DNA of 64,000 nucleotides, taken from contig OZ025206.1 in assembly GCA_964019055.1 (NCBI GenBank), positions 24,994,906 to 25,058,905 on the forward strand, written 5' to 3'. Source of the stretch: Anthopleura xanthogrammica. Its lineage: Eukaryota; Cnidaria; Anthozoa; Actiniaria; Actiniidae. Numbering within the stretch: the first letter of the stretch is position 1; each line of letters opens with the position of its first letter. Position numbers and translations under genes: made by a program. This document shows, piece after piece, positions 60,961-64,000 of the stretch. The notes under the pieces are model-generated. The model was not told the origin of the DNA. It saw only the letters and a program-made list of their open reading frames with translations, and did no database searches.

Positions 60961-61427
60961 ACGTGGATCAATTGATTTATGAAACTTGATTTTATTAGAA
61001 ATCCGTGATAGTCACTGTGATGGATGATAGACATATAGAACACACACACCCCTCCCGACACTCGCTCTCACTTACAACAAATTAACGCGAACAAAATATA
61101 ATGCTCAAACTGAAAAATAGCTCCACATTTGTTTATGTAATTTTTATTTTGTAGGCTTAATTTAACTGAGGCCGCCCATCAAGCTGTAATTACGTTGTGA
61201 ATTGGGTGGTTTCTTTAAATTTCTACCAATCAGAGTTATGCATCTAATTGATTGACGTGGTAACGAAAGATGAAAGATGGTTACCATGCCAACCAAAAGA
61301 AATAAGCCAAGAGGGAAAAAAAGTACAAAAACCGCTGGTGTTAACTTCGCTTCACCACTCAGCTCAAGTTTCAAGTCACGTTTAGAGCTCTGCGGCAAAC
61401 TTTCTTAGCAAGATCACTGAAGACGAC
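60961..61427 (+). promoter_or_regulatory. Conserved 5' flank of polyQ copy E
   Basis: Contains ctgaggccgcccatcaagct (about 61168), ccaatcagagttatgcatct and gtaacgaaagatgaaagatg. The leader ATG at 61285 (accatgcc) opens about 41 codons ending at the tag of tttcttag, 21 bases before the main ATG, as in copy B. The promoter assignment is inference. Confidence 0.45.
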
Positions 61428-62582
61428 ATGGCATCCAAGAATGTGGCTACTCTTATTCCTACAAAATTGGAAGTTTCTCCTCTCAGCCCACCAAATTTGG
61501 ACCTTAATGGCCAGTTAAGTACTGAGTCGATGAACGGAATTGTAATGTTTTCTTCAACTCGAAAGCTGTCCGACTGCAGTCCTCGCAAATCTCCCATTAG
61601 CTTTGGTGGGAATGTATTTTTTGGATCCAATTTTAATTCCTTTATAGGCGTCGAACAAGACAAGCGGCAAAAGTCACAACAACAGCATAAAGTGGCCAGG
61701 GAAAATCTAAAATATCAACAGTTAACCAGCTGTAGATCACCTTTATCCCCAAACACAAGCAACGAACAGGAAGAACCAAGTGGATCCTGCCCTCCGGTCT
61801 TGACAAACGTGGAGAAAGAGCGAGTATTCCACCAAGAGACGCATCTACCCACGATAATTTTAGAAGAGTCCAACATCGACAATGAAGACTCTTATTCTGA
61901 GAATAAATTTCATTCCAATTTCTCAGAGACTTCAGTGATTCCTGTACAACTGAATGAAGATAAAAAGAAATATTTGAAGGAAACGAGCGGTGTGAACAGG
62001 TGCCCAAAAATACAGATCAAGATGAACACATTAACAAAGCATTTACCGGGGGAAAGAAGCATCAATACTATGGATGGAGATTTTTCTTTGTCAGAAGAGA
62101 TGCGTCTAGCAGGCCGTTCCTCCTCGCGATGGATGGGTGAAGAATGTTGTACTTCAAAGGATGGTTCTACTGAGAGAAGCTGGAAAGACGCCAAGGCAAC
62201 AGCATTCCTTTCAACAGAGGAAGACAAGAACAGACATTCTTCACGAGAAAGGAGAACAAGCCTGAAAGCCATGAAAACATTTGTAAGGGAATACAAAGAG
62301 GAGTCGAAAGCAAGAAAGAGTACTCTTGGGTCCAAAACCAAGATGGTTATTGGTGAATTGGAATTGGAATTGGAAGATATAGAAATTAATGAAGAAAACG
62401 TGCCTCAAATCAAATGTGCGTTATTACATGATAAAGCACTAAAAGAAACAAAACAACAATTATGGCGAATGGATGAACGAGATGGGACGTGTTGGGAGCC
62501 ACAGAAGCTTCACCATCATCGTCGTCCACATCAACTGCAACATCAGCAGTATCAGCAACAGCAACAGCAGCAACAACAACAA

Positions 62583-62641
<59 letters not shown>

Positions 62642-62969
62642 ACACCAACAGCAGCAGCAGCAACGCGGACAGCGTCTACAAAATATCTGGCAAAAGCAGC
62701 CCCAGGTAAAGGTCAGGGAGCCTGTAATCCAAACGGAACTCAATGGCAACCAAAGTAAACAAGAAGTGAGTTCTTTTCAAAGAGAGAGCGATCTGGAAAG
62801 TAATGTCTTGTTGAAAGTTTCTCAGGAATACCCCCCACGAGATTCCTCTGCTAGGTTAGGAGACATCCTGACACCGATTGAACTCGAAGCACATCGAAGA
62901 CACATCAGGCGTCAACAGCAGAAGGAACAGAACCGTAAAAACAGAGAGGAGAACAGTCTTTTTGATTGA
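61428..62969 (+). CDS. PolyQ family protein, copy E (513 aa, 37-residue Q-rich tract)
   Basis: Unrecognised protein starting MASKNVATLIPTK at 61428, the family-conserved start; the upstream leader is out of frame. Motifs in order: SPLSPPNLDLNGQLS, CSPRKSPISFGGNVFFGS, CRSPLSPNTS, SLSEEMRLAGRSSSRWMG, IGELELELEDIEINEENV, RMDERDGTCWEPQKLHHHR, 36 glutamines with one His (62553-62663), a more diverged linker (KQEVSSFQRESDLESNVLLK) and the basic tail LTPIELEAHRRHIRR to NSLFD. It ends with TGA, where other plus-strand copies use TAA. No introns, signal peptide or membrane segment. Closest overall to copies B and C. Confidence 0.73.
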
Positions 62970-64000
62970 ACTGTCCGAAACTTACATGATTCAAATAGAT
63001 AATGTATTTCAGTACTGCAAAGTATGATATTTTACAAACATCACTATTTTACAACCATCATAATGTTTGCTGCACACGTGCTAACACTACACATGTTACT
63101 ACTAAACTCACATGTTGATTTTCATGGAGGAAGGAAAACCAGAGAACCAGGAGAAAAACTCCCTCGTGCATGGCAAGGGAAAATACAACACATCAAACAA
63201 CTCAATTCAACTCACATGCTGCACTTCAGTCGAGAATCAAACCCGTGATTCCAGCGTAGCAGCGCATCAATGGAAAAGAGAAATATTTGAAAGTACATAT
63301 CTATTTTAAAAGATGTCATCAGTGTGTATATACATGTATATATAAGATTTAAAGAAAAAACATGCAACTTTCGACTGGTCCAAAAAATATATATTATTTC
63401 TACCATTCGGTTAGATTATATAAAATTTTGCAAGATCAAAAATGTAATTGATAAAGTGTAAATATAATGAAAGATGATATATAATGTGTACTTAATACTT
63501 TGATTGTAGTGATGATGATCCTGTTTTGTAGGTGAATATATTCAGTTTGTTTATATTTTTTTCCTCCGATTTTCTATCTTTAAAGTTGGGTAATTTTGCA
63601 AATTAGGAGCGACCGATATTGCATAAGGTCTATATCGACCCTCTAATGGAAACGTGATGGGAGATCAGTATATCATCCCCACATTGGTGTTATCATAATT
63701 TCAAATAAATAAGCGAGAATCCTAAAAGAGTGATTTCAAAGTACGTTTCATGATACTAGTTTTCTAGGTAACAGCCATCTCCCTGGAAATCATCCCGGAT
63801 CAACTATTGATTCAAGAGTATTTTCTTTGCTTACAGATTATAAAGGCATAACATGATTCAAGAGTTTCATTAACTCACGTTTCTGGGACAAATCACATTT
63901 TTCGCGGTCACGTTGCTGCCAAAGCCGAAGGTCCTTACATCTTGTAACAACCACTAATTAATAACGGGCTGGGCCTGATGGATGTACCGCTAGTTTCAAG
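62970..64000. repeat. Duplicated 3' flank of copy E, running off the window
   Basis: Contains a shortened caaccatcat block (63050-63310) with the B-box-like cgagaatcaaacccgtgat, then aggagcgaccgatattgcat at 63605 and cgaaggtccttacatcttgt at 63918. The end matches the sequence before copy D (about 58800-58905), so the repeated unit, and possibly another copy, may continue beyond 64000. Confidence 0.7.

Noticed and set aside
58019..63309. Recurring 60-75-codon frames after each polyQ gene (at 58019, 59850 and 63112 and their overlaps)
   Set aside because: They recur because the 3' flank is duplicated. Frames shift and stop differently between copies, which argues against coding.

Overview
The window looks like nuclear DNA of an early-branching animal, most likely a cnidarian (anthozoan). 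It is AT-rich with long introns, carries intron-containing TRAF genes of TRAF3/TRAF5 type, and is dense in foldback elements (MITEs), 5'-truncated non-LTR retrotransposon tails and minisatellites. The placement is inferred from gene style and repeat types. There is no rRNA, operon or other prokaryotic signature.

Layout. 1-2.4 kb: intergenic DNA with a 36-bp minisatellite. 2.4-21.4 kb: a TRAF gene reconstructed as six exons (7505-21373, about 550 aa: RING, TRAF zinc fingers, coiled coil, MATH), preceded at 2446 by a second RING first exon with no body of its own. 21.5-25.5 kb: a 95-bp satellite, several foldback elements and a roughly 136-bp tandem array. 25.5-31.4 kb: a decayed DNA transposon carrying a SWIM/YqaJ-nuclease pseudogene on + and a DDE transposase pseudogene on -, itself invaded by a LINE fragment. 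33.7-37.9 kb: a second TRAF gene of five exons (about 555 aa). 39.3-42.1 kb: a tandem copy of that gene's exons 2-5 lacking a RING exon. 44.3-63.0 kb: a tandem family of polyglutamine protein genes that I do not recognise. There are four near-full-length copies (one on -, three on +) and one 5'-truncated copy, embedded in repeatedly duplicated flanks.

TRAF proteins are cytoplasmic adaptors and RING ubiquitin ligases acting below TNF-receptor and Toll-like signalling. A cluster with three RING exons and three TRAF bodies in the order R-R-body-R-body-body suggests birth-and-death evolution, possible exon sharing and possible RING-less decoys. The polyQ family keeps open frames, Ser-Pro motifs and a very conserved basic C-terminus, while its glutamine tract varies from about 15 to 55 residues between copies. 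Nothing in the sequence links the two families functionally.

Limits: exon structures rest on splice consensus, phase continuity and family similarity read by eye. No transcript or database evidence was available.
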